A stretch of 64,000 bases of DNA from Gimesia aquarii. GTDB taxonomy: Bacteria; Planctomycetota; Planctomycetia; Planctomycetales; Planctomycetaceae. The notes below the pieces were generated by a model. It had not been told where the DNA came from and searched no databases. It saw nothing but the letters and a program-made list of their open reading frames with translations. The DNA lies in the NCBI RefSeq assembly GCF_007748195.1, contig NZ_CP037920.1:6751959-6815958 (forward strand), in the 5' to 3' direction. The translations under genes and the position numbers were made by a program. Shown piece after piece: positions 17,600-28,500 of this stretch (positions within the stretch are counted from its first letter, which is position 1; the number at the start of each line of letters is the position of its first letter).

Positions 17600-18913
17600 A
17601 TGTCGTCTTCTCCTTTAAATGTGGCCATTATCGGTATGGGTACCGTAGGCAGTGGTGTAGCAAAAATTCTGCTTAATCGCGCCGAACAAATGACCACGCG
17701 GGCAGGCCGCCCCATACACCTCAAACGGGCCGTCGTAAGAGATCTTTCACGAACACGTGACATCGAGCTTCCTGCTGGAGTGCTGACCGATGATGTCGAA
17801 TCCGTCATCAATGATTCTACGATTGAGGTGGTACTTCAACTGGTTGGCGGAATCGATCCCGCCTATGACATTATATTGCGCGTCCTGGAAAGCGGCAAAG
17901 ATGTTATCACCGCCAACAAAGCACTCCTCTGTGAAAAAGGAGAACTCGTATTCCAGCGCGCAAAAGAGTTGGGTCGCTGCATCTGTTTCGAAGCAGCAGT
18001 CGCAGGGGGAGTCCCTTTAATCGAAACAGTCACGCAAGCCATGACTGCGAATCAAATTATTTCGATTGAAGCCATCCTGAATGGAACCAGTAATTATATT
18101 CTGACCGAAATGTTTTCCCACAATACAAGCTATGCAGACGCCGTGAGGACTGCTCAAGAAATTGGGTATGCAGAAGCTGATCCCGCCATGGACGTAGATG
18201 GCACTGATGCCGCACAGAAATTAGGAATCCTTGTGCAACTGGCATTGGGAGTGAAAGTTAATCTCGATCAATTCCTGCGACAGGGAATCGATTCGCTTTC
18301 ACTGGCTGACTTACAATACGCTGACGAGCTGGGCTATACCGTCAAACTGTTGGCGGTTGCCAAATTACTGAATGGTCAACTCGAGATGCACGCGCAACCG
18401 ACGTTGATTCGTAATGATAACCCGTTAGCGCACGTAGAAGACGCTTATAACAAGATCGCTTTGGAAGGTGATGCTGTGGGGAAAGTCTGGCTCTCGGGTA
18501 TGGGAGCCGGGCAAATGGCGACAGCGTCTGCCGTCGTTGCTAACTTGATCGATGTCGCCGTAGGTCGGGCCGCCATTACGTTCCCGAGATTGAATCTCTG
18601 GAACTCCAGTCAGGACATTCAAATCCTGCCACGCGAAGACATTTCGCGGCGGTACTTCCTGCGTTTAAACGTAGAAGACCGCCCTCACGTACTGGCAGAC
18701 ATTACGAACGTGCTGGGAAATCACGAAATCAGTATCGCCAGTCTGGTACAGCATGAAGCACCTGAAGTCGATGAGACGGAAAACTACCCCATCGTTCCCC
18801 TGGTTATTATGACGCACCGCACAACCGAAGGCCGATTTCAGGCAGCCAGCAGGGAGCTGGATGCATTGGATTGCATCCGGGCTCCCTTTGTGCGCATGCC
18901 GGTGAATGATTGA
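17600..18913 (+). CDS. hom: Homoserine dehydrogenase
   Basis: A 437-residue enzyme reducing aspartate semialdehyde to homoserine, on the path to threonine and methionine. The NAD(P)-binding motif IIGMGTVGSG follows the start at 17600. ANKALLCEKG, the catalytic block FEAAVAGGVPLIETV, the ILNGTSNYILTEM segment and YAEADPAMDVDGTDAAQKL are all present. The C-terminal ACT domain (RPHVLADITNVLGNHEISIASLVQHE) is expected to give threonine feedback control. An upstream in-frame start at 17498 lacks family sequence. It is close to serA, so amino-acid synthesis genes are grouped here, but separate promoters are likely. Confidence 0.95.
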   Translation: MSSSPLNVAIIGMGTVGSGVAKILLNRAEQMTTRAGRPIHLKRAVVRDLSRTRDIELPAGVLTDDVESVINDSTIEVVLQLVGGIDPAYDIILRVLESGKDVITANKALLCEKGELVFQRAKELGRCICFEAAVAGGVPLIETVTQAMTANQIISIEAILNGTSNYILTEMFSHNTSYADAVRTAQEIGYAEADPAMDVDGTDAAQKLGILVQLALGVKVNLDQFLRQGIDSLSLADLQYADELGYTVKLLAVAKLLNGQLEMHAQPTLIRNDNPLAHVEDAYNKIALEGDAVGKVWLSGMGAGQMATASAVVANLIDVAVGRAAITFPRLNLWNSSQDIQILPREDISRRYFLRLNVEDRPHVLADITNVLGNHEISIASLVQHEAPEVDETENYPIVPLVIMTHRTTEGRFQAASRELDALDCIRAPFVRMPVND

Positions 18914-18921
18914 TCGAAAGA

Positions 18922-19734
18922 CTATTCGTCTTTCTTAGCAGGCGTTTTTTCAGGCGCTGCTTTTTCTGGCTTCGCTTCTTCTTTTTTCTCAGGCTCTGCT
19001 GGCTTCTTGTCTGCTTTTGCATCAGGAGCCGCCGCCTCTGGTTTCGCTCCCTCTTTCGCAGATCCATCAACGATGGTTGCTTTTTTAATGTAGTCCAACA
19101 TCGGAAACTCTTTTTTCAAATAAGCGTTCCCACCTTCGACCAGTTTTCCCTGGTGGGGGCCGCGTCCACTTGGTGCTCCTTCTCCATAGCCGTTATACAG
19201 AGAATCGACGACGTCCATCCCTTCAATGACTTGCGCAAAAGGAGAAAAGCCCATTCCATCCAAGTTGGAGTTATCACCAAAGTTGATAAAAAATTGTGTC
19301 GAACGCGAGTTAGGCAAACCTGATTTTGCGAAAGAGACATAGCCCCGTTTATTCGACTCGACCACAGGCTCATCCATAATGTTGTTATCTTTCCATTTGG
19401 CGTGTACGGCAGGATCTCCATTAATACCGATTTGTGCCATAAACCCGTCAATCACACGAAAGAATGCAGTATCATTATAGAAGCCCTCTTCCACCAGTTC
19501 CTTGAAGCGTGCGGCCCCTTTGGGTGACCATTCAGGATGTACGTCCAATACAATATTTCCCTTTGTCGTTTCCAGTAAAACTTGAAAGTCCCCGCCGGCA
19601 GGAAGCGTTTCCAACTGTTTTTGGGAAGTCGCTTGAGGAACTTCAGGATCACTGGCTGTGGGGGTTTCTCCGGGACAGCCTGCCAAACAAGAAACAGCCA
19701 GACACAGAATCCACGGGGTAAAACGTGACATCAT
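18922..19734 (-). CDS. Cyclophilin-type peptidyl-prolyl isomerase lipoprotein
   Basis: From the ATG at 19734 (preceded by GAGG at a good distance) the protein has 270 residues. A lipoprotein signal ends in SCLAGC (C20). The cyclophilin domain spans about residues 50-215, with the core ARFKELVEEGFYNDTAFFRVI and the STQFFINFGDN strand. Cyclophilins speed cis/trans isomerisation at proline, here in the periplasm during folding of exported proteins. The last 50 or so residues are a low-complexity A/K/E/P tail (KADKKPAEPEKKEEAKPEKA), likely disordered. In-frame starts at 19740 (ATG) and 19746 (GTG) are alternatives. It converges on hom with 8 bases between. Confidence 0.9.
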   Translation of the reverse strand: MMSRFTPWILCLAVSCLAGCPGETPTASDPEVPQATSQKQLETLPAGGDFQVLLETTKGNIVLDVHPEWSPKGAARFKELVEEGFYNDTAFFRVIDGFMAQIGINGDPAVHAKWKDNNIMDEPVVESNKRGYVSFAKSGLPNSRSTQFFINFGDNSNLDGMGFSPFAQVIEGMDVVDSLYNGYGEGAPSGRGPHQGKLVEGGNAYLKKEFPMLDYIKKATIVDGSAKEGAKPEAAAPDAKADKKPAEPEKKEEAKPEKAAPEKTPAKKDE

Positions 19735-19785
19735 ATCCATCCTCACTCTAATGAAAGGTTTAAAATTGAAAGAACTTACAAGATC

Positions 19786-20703
19786 TTAACGAGTCTGAAT
19801 TTCCTCGCCAAGCCGCTCAAACTCGGCACGTAACACAGGCATTGCTCCTGCATGGCTGGCAACCATACCTCCCACACGATTGGCAAACAAAGCCGCCTTG
19901 TCCCAGGACCAGCCTAATAAACGACGCGAAATCAAAGCCGCCGTAAACGAATCGCCGGCTCCCACCGCATCAACGACCTCAACGGGCATGCCGGGAATAT
20001 CATATTGTTGATCGTCGGCATAAATCAAACATCCTTCAGCCCCCCGCGTAATACAGACCGCTTCCACAGTATACTCTTTCTGAATATGTTCGATAAACCA
20101 ACCTGTATCACCGACAGAGATTTCTAGCAGCCCCGCCAGTACCTCTACTTCATCCAGGTTTAATTTGACGATTTTTGCTAAAGATAAAGAACGCTCGATC
20201 CAACTCCGATCAAAGTATTCCTGCCGCAAGTTGATGTCGTACACAACCAGACAATCAGCGTTCGTCGCCGCAAGACACTGATAAATTGATTCTCGGGAGG
20301 TTTTCTCTCGCTGAGCCAGGGTACCAAAACAGACCGCCTTAGCCTGATTCATCAGTTCGGCCAACGGTTGATTAAACTCTAAATGATCCCAGGCCACTCG
20401 TTCGTGAATCGTGTATTGTGGATCATTGGCGTCAGAAAACTCAACCGTCACGGTGCCGGTGGGAAATGTCGTATCAATCTGCACGTACTTTGTAGCAAGA
20501 TTTTGCTGTTTTAAGAAATCCAGCAATTCTGTTCCCAATGGATCTTGTCCCACGCGTGAGACGACAATTCCCTGACAGGCCAGTTGATTTGCCTGAAAAG
20601 CGACATTCGCCGGCGCGCCTCCGGGCCGCCTTTCATCACCAAAACAGTCCCACAGTAATTCACCTAAACCGATTACCACTGGAAGAGACGTTACATTATT
20701 CAT
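19786..20703 (-). CDS. PfkB-family sugar kinase (fructokinase-like)
   Basis: A 305-residue ribokinase/PfkB-fold kinase. The N-terminal signature GELLWDCFGDERRPGGAPANVAFQ is the form seen in fructokinases. The C-terminal PfkB signature VVDAVGAGDSFTAALISR supplies the catalytic aspartate and anion hole. The family phosphorylates the sugar hydroxyl using ATP; fructose is the best guess from the GELLWD and RRPGGAPANVA pattern, but substrate assignment from sequence alone is uncertain. It lies 52 bases upstream of the cyclophilin gene on the same strand and may be transcribed with it. Confidence 0.85.
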   Translation of the reverse strand: MNNVTSLPVVIGLGELLWDCFGDERRPGGAPANVAFQANQLACQGIVVSRVGQDPLGTELLDFLKQQNLATKYVQIDTTFPTGTVTVEFSDANDPQYTIHERVAWDHLEFNQPLAELMNQAKAVCFGTLAQREKTSRESIYQCLAATNADCLVVYDINLRQEYFDRSWIERSLSLAKIVKLNLDEVEVLAGLLEISVGDTGWFIEHIQKEYTVEAVCITRGAEGCLIYADDQQYDIPGMPVEVVDAVGAGDSFTAALISRRLLGWSWDKAALFANRVGGMVASHAGAMPVLRAEFERLGEEIQTR

Positions 20704-20830
20704 AGAACTCTAATTCAATTACAATTTCATTTAGGAACACTATTTCAAAACAGATGATTGTATTGTGAAATTCAACACCGCACACAATCATCTCGCGTGA
20801 TACCATAACATAATCCAGGATAGAAATTCC

Positions 20831-21259
20831 ATGCATCGCATTTATGAATACCGCCATTTAGTCACCGAGGAGGAAATTGACGGACTCGGACACGTCAACA
20901 ATGTGGTTTACCTAAAATGGCTACAGGACGCTGCGGTGGCACATTCCACCGCCAATGGCTGGTCAGCCCGTCGCTACCGCGAACTGAAAATCGGCTGGGT
21001 CGCGCGGAGTCACTATATTGAGTATTTACAACCGGCGTTTGTGGGTCAGGAAATTATCGTACAAACCTGGATCTCCACGCTTCAAAAGGTTAAATCTCTG
21101 CGGAAATATCAAATCGTACGCCCCCTTGATTCTGAGCTACTGGTAAAAGCCGAAACAAACTGGGCATTCGTGAATTATGAAAATCTGACTCCACGGCGCA
21201 TACCGCAAGAAGTACTCTCGTGTTTCGCGGTGATTCCCGAACAGGAAGAACCCCGCTAA
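20831..21259 (+). CDS. Hotdog-fold acyl-CoA thioesterase (4HBT family)
   Basis: A 142-residue hotdog-fold protein. The opening block EEIDGLGHVNNVVYLKWLQDAA is the usual 4HBT/YbgC-FadM active-site region, and a central strand (SHYIEYLQPAFVGQEIIVQTW) is also typical. Such enzymes hydrolyse acyl-CoA or aryl-CoA thioesters; the substrate cannot be assigned. The ATG at 20831 is preceded by CCAGGATAG. It is divergent from the sugar kinase, 127 bases away, and has no same-strand neighbour until 21474. Confidence 0.85.
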   Translation: MHRIYEYRHLVTEEEIDGLGHVNNVVYLKWLQDAAVAHSTANGWSARRYRELKIGWVARSHYIEYLQPAFVGQEIIVQTWISTLQKVKSLRKYQIVRPLDSELLVKAETNWAFVNYENLTPRRIPQEVLSCFAVIPEQEEPR

Positions 21260-21473
21260 TGGTTCGCAGCAATTGATTCTGGATTCAAAAATATGAGCGA
21301 AGATTTTGGTTCAAAACGTGAAATGCACTGTCTATCATGGTAGTCTATCTCTAACACGATGATTGACAATTCTTCTTTCGAAATCATCCCAAAACACATC
21401 TGTTTAAGTTTTGATTCTGATCAAAGGCCAATTTCATTTTCTGGCAATGATTTCATACATTTCATGGTGAGCA

Positions 21474-23933
21474 ATGACTGATCAACCCTATGAAAAGCTG
21501 GGCGCATTTTATCTAGGTCGAGAACATGATCTGGAAAACGATACAACCAAAAACGATTTGGTATTGTACGACAGCAAAGATCTGACCACACATGCGGTTT
21601 GTGTCGGCATGACCGGCAGCGGCAAGACCGGACTCTGTTTATCGTTACTGGAAGAAGCCGCCATCGATGATATTCCCGTCATCGCCATCGACCCCAAAGG
21701 AGATCTGGGAAACCTGTTGCTTACCTTTCCCGATTTGAAACCAGCTGACTTTCGCCCCTGGGTTGAAGAAAGTGAAGCGATCCGCAAAGGAAAAACTCCC
21801 GACGAATTCGCGCGTTGGACTGCCGAACTCTGGAAACAAGGCCTGGCCGACTGGCAGCAGGATGCCTCCCGCATCGAGCGCCTGCGGTCTGCCGTTGATA
21901 TGGCTATCTATACGCCCGGTAGCAACGCCGGTTTGCCAATCTCTGTCTTAAAATCATTTGATGCACCGAGTGAGGCTGTGTTGAATGATAGCGACGCGTT
22001 TCGAGACCGCATCATGTCGGCGGTCTCTGGTTTGTTGGCGTTATTGAAAATCGACGCCGACCCCATTAATAGCCGTGAACACATTCTACTCTCGAATATT
22101 CTCAGCAATGCCTGGAAAGAAAAACGTAACGTCTCCGTTGCCAGTCTGATTCAGGAAATTCAGGCCCCCCCTTTCGAAAAGATTGGCTTTCTGGACCTGG
22201 ATACGTTTTATCCTTCCAAAGATCGAATGAAACTCTCGATGCAATTGAACAATCTACTCGCCTCTCCGGGATTTGAAGCCTGGATGCAGGGAGACGCATT
22301 GAACATAGAGCGTCTGTTAATGACGAAACAAGGCAAGCCACGCATCTCCGTGCTCTCGATCGCACATCTTTCCGAATCAGAACGCATGTTTTTTGTGACG
22401 GTTCTCCTCAATGAAGTACTCGCCTGGGTGCGCAGTCAATCGGGCACGTCGAGTTTGCGTGCCATCCTGTATATGGACGAGGTCTTTGGTTACTTTCCTC
22501 CCACCGCCAACCCACCTTCTAAAACGCCGATGTTGACTTTGTTAAAACAGGCTCGTGCCTTTGGGCTAGGAGTGGTCCTTTCCACACAAAATCCGGTCGA
22601 TCTGGATTACAAAGGCCTCTCGAACACAGGCACCTGGTTTATCGGCCGTCTGCAAACCGAACGCGACAAAGCACGAGTTCTGGATGGTCTGGAAAGTGCT
22701 TCAGGCACGGCGGGCAGTCAATTTGATCGGCAGCAAATGGAATCGATTTTGTCTGACTTGGGAAGCCGAGTCTTCCTGTTGCACAACGTGCATGAGGATG
22801 CCCCCGTCATATTCCACACGAGATGGGCACTCTCCTATCTGCGCGGCCCGTTGACACGCAACCAGATTAAAACGCTGATGGAACCCCGCAAGATCGCAGT
22901 CGCTGAAACAAAAGCCAATACAACTGCGGCAGCACCAACCATTGCTGCCGCGCCCGAAAGCGATCCGAGCCAGCCTCCACCGATTCCTGCTGAAATCAAA
23001 CAACGCATCTTTACCCCGTCGACCATGTTGACCAAAGGAAGTCGCCTCGTTTATCGACCGGGAATTATTGGTGTGGCAAAGCTACGCTATGCCGACGCCA
23101 AGTCGAAAGTCGATCTCTGGCAAGATGTCGCGATGCTGGCTGCGATCACGGGCGACCTGCCGGAATCACTTTGGGATGAGGCGACTCTGATTCCTCCCGG
23201 CAATCTGGAATACGACGATGAAACTGCAAAACAGGCCCAGTTTGCGGAAGTAGCCAGCGAGATGACAAAACCCGCACAGTATCGTACATGGAGCAAGAAA
23301 CTGAAGACCTGGCTCTATCAGGAGCATCCACTCAAGCTGTGGTTTAGCGCCAGCCCGAAACTGTATTCCGAACCAAACGAAGATGAAGCGTCATTTCGTG
23401 CACGACTCAAACAACTGATGCGTGAAAAACGCGATTTACAAATTGAGAAATTGCGCACTAAGTATGCATCCAAATTTGAAACCATCAAAAACCGAATCCG
23501 AACGGCTGAGGAACGTGTGGCGCGAGAAGAAGCACAATATAGTGACAAAAAAATGAGTACGTTTCTTTCAATTGGAACCACCATTTTCGGAGCCCTCATG
23601 GGTAGAAAGATCGCCAGTGCCACGAATGTGCGGAAAGCCTCCACAGCCGCCCGCAACATGGGAAAAGCGGCTAAAGAGCATGGCGACATCGGACGCGCCA
23701 AAGAAGCATTGGAAGTACAACAACAAAAATACGCCGACCTCGAAGAAACATTTCAACAGGAATTAGATGAGCTGGAAGAACCCATTCATCCTGAAGATTT
23801 CGAGATCGAAGAATATCCCGTCCGCCCACGCAAGTCCGACTTAATGGTGAACGAAGTCTCGTTTATCTGGCTTCCCTGGTCTGTCGACTCAACTGGCATC
23901 AGCCAGCCCCTCTATCGATTGGACGAAGAGTAG
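21474..23933 (+). CDS. HerA/DUF87-type ATPase with coiled-coil C-terminus
   Basis: An 819-residue ATPase of the HerA/FtsK superfamily. Walker A is GMTGSGKTG at about 45-53, followed by [14 protein letters not shown], as in HerA-type helicases. The Walker B block [13 protein letters not shown] is followed by [25 protein letters not shown], the conserved motif including the sensor Asn. The middle region (about 480-560) is Pro/Ala-rich and likely flexible. Residues about 620-770 are highly charged coiled-coil, interrupted by a glycine-rich helix ([17 protein letters not shown]). HerA normally partners NurA in DNA end processing, and related ATPases act in phage defence. No partner nuclease is adjacent, so this is a stand-alone ATPase of unassigned role. 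Confidence 0.8.
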   Translation: MTDQPYEKLGAFYLGREHDLENDTTKNDLVLYDSKDLTTHAVCVGMTGSGKTGLCLSLLEEAAIDDIPVIAIDPKGDLGNLLLTFPDLKPADFRPWVEESEAIRKGKTPDEFARWTAELWKQGLADWQQDASRIERLRSAVDMAIYTPGSNAGLPISVLKSFDAPSEAVLNDSDAFRDRIMSAVSGLLALLKIDADPINSREHILLSNILSNAWKEKRNVSVASLIQEIQAPPFEKIGFLDLDTFYPSKDRMKLSMQLNNLLASPGFEAWMQGDALNIERLLMTKQGKPRISVLSIAHLSESERMFFVTVLLNEVLAWVRSQSGTSSLRAILYMDEVFGYFPPTANPPSKTPMLTLLKQARAFGLGVVLSTQNPVDLDYKGLSNTGTWFIGRLQTERDKARVLDGLESASGTAGSQFDRQQMESILSDLGSRVFLLHNVHEDAPVIFHTRWALSYLRGPLTRNQIKTLMEPRKIAVAETKANTTAAAPTIAAAPESDPSQPPPIPAEIKQRIFTPSTMLTKGSRLVYRPGIIGVAKLRYADAKSKVDLWQDVAMLAAITGDLPESLWDEATLIPPGNLEYDDETAKQAQFAEVASEMTKPAQYRTWSKKLKTWLYQEHPLKLWFSASPKLYSEPNEDEASFRARLKQLMREKRDLQIEKLRTKYASKFETIKNRIRTAEERVAREEAQYSDKKMSTFLSIGTTIFGALMGRKIASATNVRKASTAARNMGKAAKEHGDIGRAKEALEVQQQKYADLEETFQQELDELEEPIHPEDFEIEEYPVRPRKSDLMVNEVSFIWLPWSVDSTGISQPLYRLDEE

Positions 23934-24070
23934 TATCTGAGGGAAAATTTCTCTTTCGCATCATCATGCAAACACGACGCTGCCATTGTTTTCAAGTCAA
24001 CATGGTTAGTTTCTTGCAACAAAACCCCAATGTTGATTGTTAACGCAAGTTGAGGCATGAGTGATCCCAG

Positions 24071-24209
24071 GTAGGGGCGAACCCATGTGTTCGCCCGCTG
24101 TGATCCAGCATTCAAAACTTAAAAACAAAGCACAAATAGACTCCCATTCATTGATCAATTTACAACAACTCATCAACAAGCGCGGTCGGACACATGGGTC
24201 CGACCCTAC
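24071..24209. repeat. Inverted pair of REP-like palindromes (BIME-like)
   Basis: In the 331-base gap after the ATPase gene, 24071-24098 begins GTAGGGGCGAACCCATG and forms a hairpin (GGGCGAAC with GTTCGCCC). The 28 bases at 24182-24209, read on the minus strand, begin GTAGGGTCGGACCCATG and form the matching hairpin (GGTCGGAC with GTCCGACC). The two copies differ at six of 28 bases, with paired changes in both arms, so the stem is kept. They lie head-to-head about 83 bases apart. This is the layout of REP/BIME extragenic elements. No other gene is seen in the gap, which lies between convergent genes, as expected for such elements. Confidence 0.7.
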
Positions 24210-24264
24210 GAGAATCGTGCTTCTTTAAATGTTTTTGGTTCCGGATACCTTTTTGAGTAGGGTT

Positions 24265-27189
24265 TTATTTAACAACGAAATTCACCATTCTACCCGGCAC
24301 GACGATGGTTTTGACAACCGTTTTCCCTTCCAGGAACCGTACGACGGTTTCGTCTTGTTCGGCCGCTTGTTGCATGGTTGCTTGATCCGCATCAACGGCA
24401 ATTGAAATCTTGGCGCGTAATTTTCCGTTGACCTGAACCGGAATTTCGACAACCGATTCCTGCAATAACGATTCATCATAGTTCGGCCACGGTTGATAAG
24501 CCAATGAATCAGTATGACCGAGAACACTCCAGAGTTCTTCCGCGATATGCGGGGCAAACGGCGAAAGAATTAACACGAAGTCAGACAAGACAGCTTTGGA
24601 GCGCACCTTTTCCTGTCCCATCGCATTCGTGAATTCCATCATGCGACTGATGGCCGTGTTGAACGACAATTTCTGAATGTCTTCCGTGACCGCTTTGATC
24701 GTTTTATGCAAAATACGAAGCTGGTCTTCGGAAGGTTTATCATCGGAAACGACATCACTTAAAGTGACAGCTTCCGCGCGTTCTTCAACCATCAATCGCC
24801 AGACACGACCGAGAAAACGGGAGACGCCATCCACGCCACTCATACTCCAGGGCTTTGTCGCTTCCAACGGCCCCATAAACATTTCATACATACGTAATGC
24901 ATCGGCACCATACTGCTCGACAACAAAATCAGGGTTGATCACATTCCCGCGTGACTTCGACATCTTATAAGCGCGGCTGCTCACATAAATCGTAGGGTCT
25001 TCGACCAGTGTGAAATCCTCTCCTTGCTTTTGCACCTGATCGGACTGTAACTTCACAGCAATAATCGGATCTTTTGTTGTTTTCTCAATCCACTTGGTTT
25101 CAGATTCGTCCGACTCTTCAACGGCTTTGGAAGAAACCCAGTCACCATCGGCTGTCTGAAAACCAGTCAATTCGACATCGCCTAAAATCATGCCCTGGTT
25201 GACCAACTTTTGGAATGGTTCCGCGCAGGTCACGTGACCACGATCGAATAAAACCTGATGCCAGAACCGCGCGTAAAGTAAATGTAAAACGGCGTGCTCG
25301 CCACCACCGATATAAAGATCGACGGGTAACCAGTTCTTTTCATTCTCCGGATCGACAAAGTGCTCATTGTTTTTGGGATCGGCAAACCGCAAATAATACC
25401 AGCAAGAGCCCGCCCATTGAGGCATGCTGTTCACCTCACGGTATAAACGGGTCCCATCGGAGTCGGTTTTAAATAACCACTCATCCGGTGCCGCAGAAAG
25501 TGGAGGATCCGGAGTTCCTGCTGGCTTATATTCTTTCAATTCGGGTAACTCGACAGGCAAGCTCTCTTCTGGATCGGGGCGCATCAAACCGGTGATCTTT
25601 CCCTCGGCGTCGAGTTCGTGCCAGATGGGAAATGGTTCGCCCCAGAAATGCTGTCGACTGAAGAGCCAATCGCGCAAACGGTAGTTTACAGCTCCTTTTC
25701 CAAGTCCCTGATCAACGAGATTGGCCGTAATTTTCTTTTTGAATTCGGCGGTCTTCATTCCATCAAATTCTCCAGAATGAATGGCCGTTCCCAAACCGGA
25801 AAAGGGAGTCCGTTTCGCTCCCTCGATGTCTGCTTCTAAAGCCGACTCTTCTTTCGAAGGTTCATATCCAGCAGGGGGTTCCACTACAGGAATAATAGGT
25901 AAATTAAACTCGACGGCAAATTCCCAGTCACGCAAATCGTGTGCAGGGACCGCCATGATGGCACCTGTGCCGTAGCTGATTAAAACGTAATCGGCGATCC
26001 AAATCGGAATTTGTGCACCATTCACCGGATTCACCGCATAGCTTCCCGTAAAAACACCCGTCTTTTCCTTGGCCAAATCTGTTCGATCAAGGTCGCTTTT
26101 GAGTGCTGCCTGATGGCGATAGGTTTCCACCGCTTGTTTCTGATCAGCCGTCGTCAAGCGGTCAACAAATGGATGTTCCGGCGCCAAAACCATATAAGTG
26201 GCACCATATAATGTGTCGGGACGCGTTGTATAAATCCGTAAGACATCCGCATCAGGCTCTTCTGGAAATCCTGATGCTCCGCGCGACGCGTTCCAGATTT
26301 TGAAAGCTTGGTCCAAAGAATCACTTTCGTGTTCGGCACCGACAAAGAAATCGACTTCAGCACCTTCACTGCGACCGATCCAGTTTTTTTGCAACGACTT
26401 GATCGATTCAGACCAGTCGAGTCCTTCTAAACCGTCGATCAACCGATCTCCATATCTGGTGATCCGCAACATCCACTGACGTAAAGGAATTCGTTCGACG
26501 GGATGCCCCCCTCGTTCACTTTTGCCATCGATGATTTCTTCATTCGCCAAAACCGTTCCTAAAGCAGGACACCAGTTGACTGGCGCTTCATGCTGATAAG
26601 CCAATCGCTGACGGTTCTGATAATGGCGGACCGCCTCCTCACCCTCTGATTTCACTTTGTCAGGGATCGGCAACTCGCTAATCGGTCGGGCACGACCGAC
26701 GCGTTTTTTACCATCCGGACCTGTCCACTCACACTCACCATCAAACCAGGACTCGAACAATTGGAGAAAGATCCACTGGGTCCAGCGGAAGTAGTCAGGA
26801 TCGGTCGTGGAAAATTCGCGGCTCCAGTCATAACTAAAACCTAACATTTTCAACTGACGACGAAACGTATCGATGTTCTTTTGAGTGGTGACACGGGGAT
26901 TCGTGCCTGTTTTAATAGCATGCTGTTCGGCGGGTAAACCAAAGGCATCCCAGCCCATGGGATGCAAAACCTGCTTGCCTTGCATGCGGGCATGACGGCA
27001 GACAATATCCGTTGCCGTATATCCCTCCGGATGCCCTACGTGTAAACCATCGCCAGACGGGTAGGGAAACATATCAAGCACATAGAGCTTGTCTTTGCCT
27101 TCAACAAAATCTCCTGCCTTGAAAGTTTCCTTTTGATCCCAATATTCCTGCCATTTGGTTTCGATCCGCTTGGCGTCATAACGAGGCAT
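24265..27189 (-). CDS. leuS: Leucyl-tRNA synthetase
   Basis: A 974-residue class I aminoacyl-tRNA synthetase. The HIGH box is HVGH at residues 50-53 (in [11 protein letters not shown]) and the KMSKS box lies near residue 741. The editing (CP1) domain is recognisable by [16 protein letters not shown] and [12 protein letters not shown]. The anticodon-binding region follows, ending in the short C-terminal domain ([13 protein letters not shown]). The protein is about 100 residues longer than the common bacterial enzyme. The extra length lies partly in polar insertions around the catalytic domain (for example [19 protein letters not shown] and the [12 protein letters not shown] region). It acts alone in the cytoplasm, charging tRNA-Leu such as the one at 58270. 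Confidence 0.97.
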   Translation of the reverse strand: MPRYDAKRIETKWQEYWDQKETFKAGDFVEGKDKLYVLDMFPYPSGDGLHVGHPEGYTATDIVCRHARMQGKQVLHPMGWDAFGLPAEQHAIKTGTNPRVTTQKNIDTFRRQLKMLGFSYDWSREFSTTDPDYFRWTQWIFLQLFESWFDGECEWTGPDGKKRVGRARPISELPIPDKVKSEGEEAVRHYQNRQRLAYQHEAPVNWCPALGTVLANEEIIDGKSERGGHPVERIPLRQWMLRITRYGDRLIDGLEGLDWSESIKSLQKNWIGRSEGAEVDFFVGAEHESDSLDQAFKIWNASRGASGFPEEPDADVLRIYTTRPDTLYGATYMVLAPEHPFVDRLTTADQKQAVETYRHQAALKSDLDRTDLAKEKTGVFTGSYAVNPVNGAQIPIWIADYVLISYGTGAIMAVPAHDLRDWEFAVEFNLPIIPVVEPPAGYEPSKEESALEADIEGAKRTPFSGLGTAIHSGEFDGMKTAEFKKKITANLVDQGLGKGAVNYRLRDWLFSRQHFWGEPFPIWHELDAEGKITGLMRPDPEESLPVELPELKEYKPAGTPDPPLSAAPDEWLFKTDSDGTRLYREVNSMPQWAGSCWYYLRFADPKNNEHFVDPENEKNWLPVDLYIGGGEHAVLHLLYARFWHQVLFDRGHVTCAEPFQKLVNQGMILGDVELTGFQTADGDWVSSKAVEESDESETKWIEKTTKDPIIAVKLQSDQVQKQGEDFTLVEDPTIYVSSRAYKMSKSRGNVINPDFVVEQYGADALRMYEMFMGPLEATKPWSMSGVDGVSRFLGRVWRLMVEERAEAVTLSDVVSDDKPSEDQLRILHKTIKAVTEDIQKLSFNTAISRMMEFTNAMGQEKVRSKAVLSDFVLILSPFAPHIAEELWSVLGHTDSLAYQPWPNYDESLLQESVVEIPVQVNGKLRAKISIAVDADQATMQQAAEQDETVVRFLEGKTVVKTIVVPGRMVNFVVK

Positions 27190-27490
27190 TGTGTCCGGTC
27201 TTCCTAATTCGTGATGGGCATCATGGCCCGGTCTAAGTTTGGTTTAAAACGTGACAGGGCGATTTCCCTGGTCGCATATCGTAGCAAACAAACAGGTACA
27301 CTGTCAGTGATATCTACAGTAATAGAGTAAGTTTAGCCATCCTTGGAAACTTTGCAATTCTGCCTGTTTTTGGGATCGAGGGTTTCTTTACGATCCGACT
27401 TTTGTCAAAATGAACGAGCTGTTCTTCTAGACATAGTTACTACTTAAAAAGTCCACACATTTTATTAGCCCCACTCCTGGAGTAAACATA
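27190..27490. other. Intergenic region between divergent genes
   Basis: A 301-base AT-rich gap between leuS and the divergent isomerase gene. It presumably carries both promoters. I find no gene, clear hairpin or leader peptide; in particular I see no T-box-like leader for leuS. Confidence 0.35.
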
Positions 27491-28456
27491 ATGGCAGTTG
27501 ATTTCCATTCTCAGATCGAGCAAGAAACCAGTAGACGCGACTTTCTGAAAACCTCTTCCCTTTTGGGATTCGGAGCGCTGACCGCAGGCTCCCTGATTTC
27601 AGACACACAATTGTCAGCGGGAGTTCAGAAGAAAGCCGCTCCAGAAAAAAACAAACTGAGTCTGGCCGCCTATTCATTTCATCGTTATATGAAACAAAGC
27701 TGGCCCAAGCCGCGACCGAAGAAAACCCCAGTGACGATGAACATCATGGATTTTGTTCGCTACTGCGGCGAACTGAAACTCGATGGTTGCGAATTGACCA
27801 GCTATTATTTTCCAAATCCTGTCAGCAATGATTATCTCAGGCAGACAAAAGACCTGGCCGGTTCACTGGGGCTGGAAGTCTCTGGCACTGCAATCGGCAA
27901 CGATTTCTGTCTTCCCAAAGGTGCAGCCCGTGATGCCCAACTCAAAATGACACGTCAGTGGATCGACTATTCGGCCGCCCTCGGGGCTCCCGTCATCCGA
28001 ATTTTTGCAGGCCGCGTTCCCAAAGGGGGAAATGAAACCGAGGCGATCAAAATGTGTCAGAAAGGCATTAATGAATCCCTCAAATATGCCGAGCAAAAAG
28101 GAGTGAGTCTGGCACTCGAAAATCATGGAGGGATTACTTCTACGCCTGAGCAGATGATGAGAATCATTGATGGTGTTAACAAGGCACCTAATTTTGGAAT
28201 TAATTTTGATAGTGGAAATTTCCGAACAGAAGATCCTTACGCTGATCTCAAAAAAATCGCTCCCCTGGCAATTAATGCTCAGATCAAAGTGGAAATGGGA
28301 ATGCGCGGCAAAGAGGTTCCCGCCGATATTCCACGTATTATTAAAATTTTGAAAGATGCGCACTATAAGAATTTTATTGTGCTAGAATACGAAGCAAAAG
28401 AAGAACCCAAAGAAGCGATCCCTGGTTACATCAACGAATTACGTAAACTGGTTTAA
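27491..28456 (+). CDS. Tat-exported sugar phosphate isomerase/epimerase-like TIM-barrel protein
   Basis: A 321-residue protein of the xylose-isomerase-like (AP endonuclease 2) TIM-barrel superfamily. The N-terminus carries a Tat-type signal, SRRDFLKTSSLLGFGALTAG, with RR and a Phe-Leu-Lys continuation. Barrel landmarks include KLDGCELTSYYF, APVIRIFAGRVPKGG, VSLALENHGGITSTPEQM, FGINFDSGNF and NFIVLEYEAKEEP. The Glu, His and Asp residues there fit the metal site of the family. Members isomerise or epimerise sugars or inositols. In planctomycetes a large paralog group carries this signal; the substrate is unknown. It starts at ATG 27491 after CCTGGAGTAAAC, which contains a GGAG ribosome-binding site. 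Confidence 0.85.
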   Translation: MAVDFHSQIEQETSRRDFLKTSSLLGFGALTAGSLISDTQLSAGVQKKAAPEKNKLSLAAYSFHRYMKQSWPKPRPKKTPVTMNIMDFVRYCGELKLDGCELTSYYFPNPVSNDYLRQTKDLAGSLGLEVSGTAIGNDFCLPKGAARDAQLKMTRQWIDYSAALGAPVIRIFAGRVPKGGNETEAIKMCQKGINESLKYAEQKGVSLALENHGGITSTPEQMMRIIDGVNKAPNFGINFDSGNFRTEDPYADLKKIAPLAINAQIKVEMGMRGKEVPADIPRIIKILKDAHYKNFIVLEYEAKEEPKEAIPGYINELRKLV

Positions 28457-28500
28457 TTGTAAATTAACGTTACTTTTTTTTGTTCTAGTGAGCTTTGATC

